Position numbers and translations under genes: made by a program. The notes below the pieces were generated by a model, which saw only the letters and a program-made list of their open reading frames with translations, ran no database searches and was not told where the DNA came from. Source: Chondrilla cf. caribensis (taxonomy: Eukaryota > Porifera > Demospongiae > Chondrillida > Chondrillidae). From it: DNA of 64,000 nt. The first letter of the stretch is position 1, and every line of letters starts with the position of its first letter. Below are positions 63,138 to 64,000 of the stretch, piece after piece. Where the stretch lies: contig OZ026567.1 in assembly GCA_964020155.1 (NCBI GenBank), positions 4,692,940 through 4,756,939 of the forward strand, in the 5' to 3' direction.

Positions 63138-64000
63138 ATGGAAGCGAGAATGGACACAACCTCAGGATCTACACAATCTAGCGAGCAAGAGGAGAAAGAG
63201 AAAGAGGAAAGTCGAAGAAGTGTTCGTCATAAGTATCGTCAAGTAAATGAAAAATTAGAGGGTAAAGTTGACTGAGACATGGACGAAGTTGATGGGTTAG
63301 CTTGGACAGGCCTGGTATCCTCTTCCTTACAGAAAATCGTTCCCGGTTGACAAACCCTGAACACGAAGGATTGATAACTCATTTGAAGATTATCAATGAA
63401 CAAATCCCCAACAGTAGGCGGACTGCACCGTCTGTGTCTCACACTCCATAGCTATGGTCAGTTTGTTTATTTCAGTTGTCCATCCGAGGGAATTTGCAAT
63501 TGATACTTCAACAGTCAGAAGACTGGCAGAGATGGGAGTCCAACAGGTTGAACAGATCAGAATCGACACTTTTGACAAAGAGAAATTCATGGAGAAACTA
63601 GTGTGTCACCAATAATATGTAGCATTGTCATGTGACATGGAGTTGACCGATACTGTTCCTTTGACAGCTCACAGAAATGGGTGGGCACAGAAGAAACAGC
63701 TTAGACTGGTCCAAACTTGGTCACAAGATGTTGCCTGCATTCAAGTGCTCACCGAGGATTGAGTTCATGTGTGTCTGTGTGTGCACCCAAATCTACGTAT
63801 GTATGTTTCATATTTCAGCATTGATTACTGTATGTTTGTATATGCCTATGTACACTGTGTATTGATCTTTTTATTAGGTATGGCTCCCTCACATTGACTC
63901 CACGTGTTAAGATGTCACGCAAGGCGTCTCGACAGGATCGCCCGTTGGTCACAGAAACAACGCGTCCTGTTGAAGTGCAGCAGAGTGGGGATGGAGAGGA
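63138..64000 (+). CDS. NSMCE4A: SMC5/6 complex kleisin NSE4 (5' part, runs off the window)
   Basis: Start MEARMDTTSGSTQSSEQEEK in a GGCCAAAATG context. Then: RRSVRHKYRQVNEKLEENRS (human RQIRHQYRALINSVQQNRED), LITHLKIINEQ, HPREFAIDTSTVRRLAEMGV, QIRIDTFDKEKFMEKLLTEM, RRNSLDWSKLGHKMLPAFKC, RIEFMYGSLTLTPRVKMSRK. The order matches Nse4/EID proteins: an N-terminal kleisin helix-turn-helix that binds SMC5, then a linker. The winged-helix C-terminus should lie beyond 64000. NSE4 bridges SMC5 and SMC6 in DNA repair and chromosome segregation. Confidence 0.85.

Overview
The window is a gene-dense stretch of an animal nuclear genome, most likely from a sponge or another early-branching metazoan. Genes are split by GT-AG introns, many only about 50-80 bp long. 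The gene content is animal: a trithorax-type SET protein, the NALCN sodium-leak channel, extended-Tudor and Schlafen-fold domains, and Rab6, MO25, CSN6 and FAM133. Similarity to bilaterian proteins is recognisable but often modest. The NALCN copy carries an EEEE pore signature rather than the EEKE of vertebrates, which also points to an early branch. The sponge assignment is inference. No prokaryotic operon, CRISPR array, rRNA, tRNA or intact transposon was seen.

Layout, left to right. 0-8 kb: 3' end of a KMT2/trithorax SET gene (+), thymidylate kinase (-), adenylate kinase 3 (-), a USP-class deubiquitinase with a RING-like insert (+), and a 114-residue orphan (+). 8-17 kb: a 63-residue orphan (-), a smoothelin/CH-like protein with coding minisatellites (+), a Spc25-like kinetochore protein (-), pICln/CLNS1A (+), TMEM164 (-) and a secreted IGFBP-like protein (+). 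17-25 kb: an LRR protein (+), PPP6C (+) and a PH-Costars-LIM protein (-). 25-34 kb: a complete NALCN channel (-). 34-39 kb: an unusual ARM-extended Tudor-ARM-Schlafen AlbA protein (+). 39-48 kb: an unrecognised basic nuclear protein (-), profilin (+), an RJL-type small GTPase (+), COP9 signalosome subunit 6 (-), a small membrane protein (+) and FAM133 (-). 48-64 kb: a transmembrane RING-H2 ligase (+), EFCAB11 (-), eIF4A (+), CAB39/MO25 (+), RAB6 (-), a C5orf34 homologue (+), UBE2G2 (-) and the 5' part of NSMCE4 (+).

Two features dominate the architecture. First, most neighbours alternate strand. This gives many head-to-head pairs sharing promoter gaps of roughly 30-400 bp, and tail-to-tail pairs as little as 18 bp apart. 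Second, more than twenty different minisatellites, with units of 9-38 bp, sit mostly inside introns. Several abut or duplicate splice sites, and a few are translated in frame. Dinucleotide (CA/GT) tracts are also frequent.

The genes do not form one pathway; most are housekeeping functions. The strongest candidate for an undescribed system is the 34.1-39.0 kb gene. It joins armadillo-like repeats, an extended Tudor domain and a C-terminal Schlafen AlbA_2 domain. Tudor and Schlafen-fold parts are both used, on separate proteins, in nematode piRNA precursor processing.
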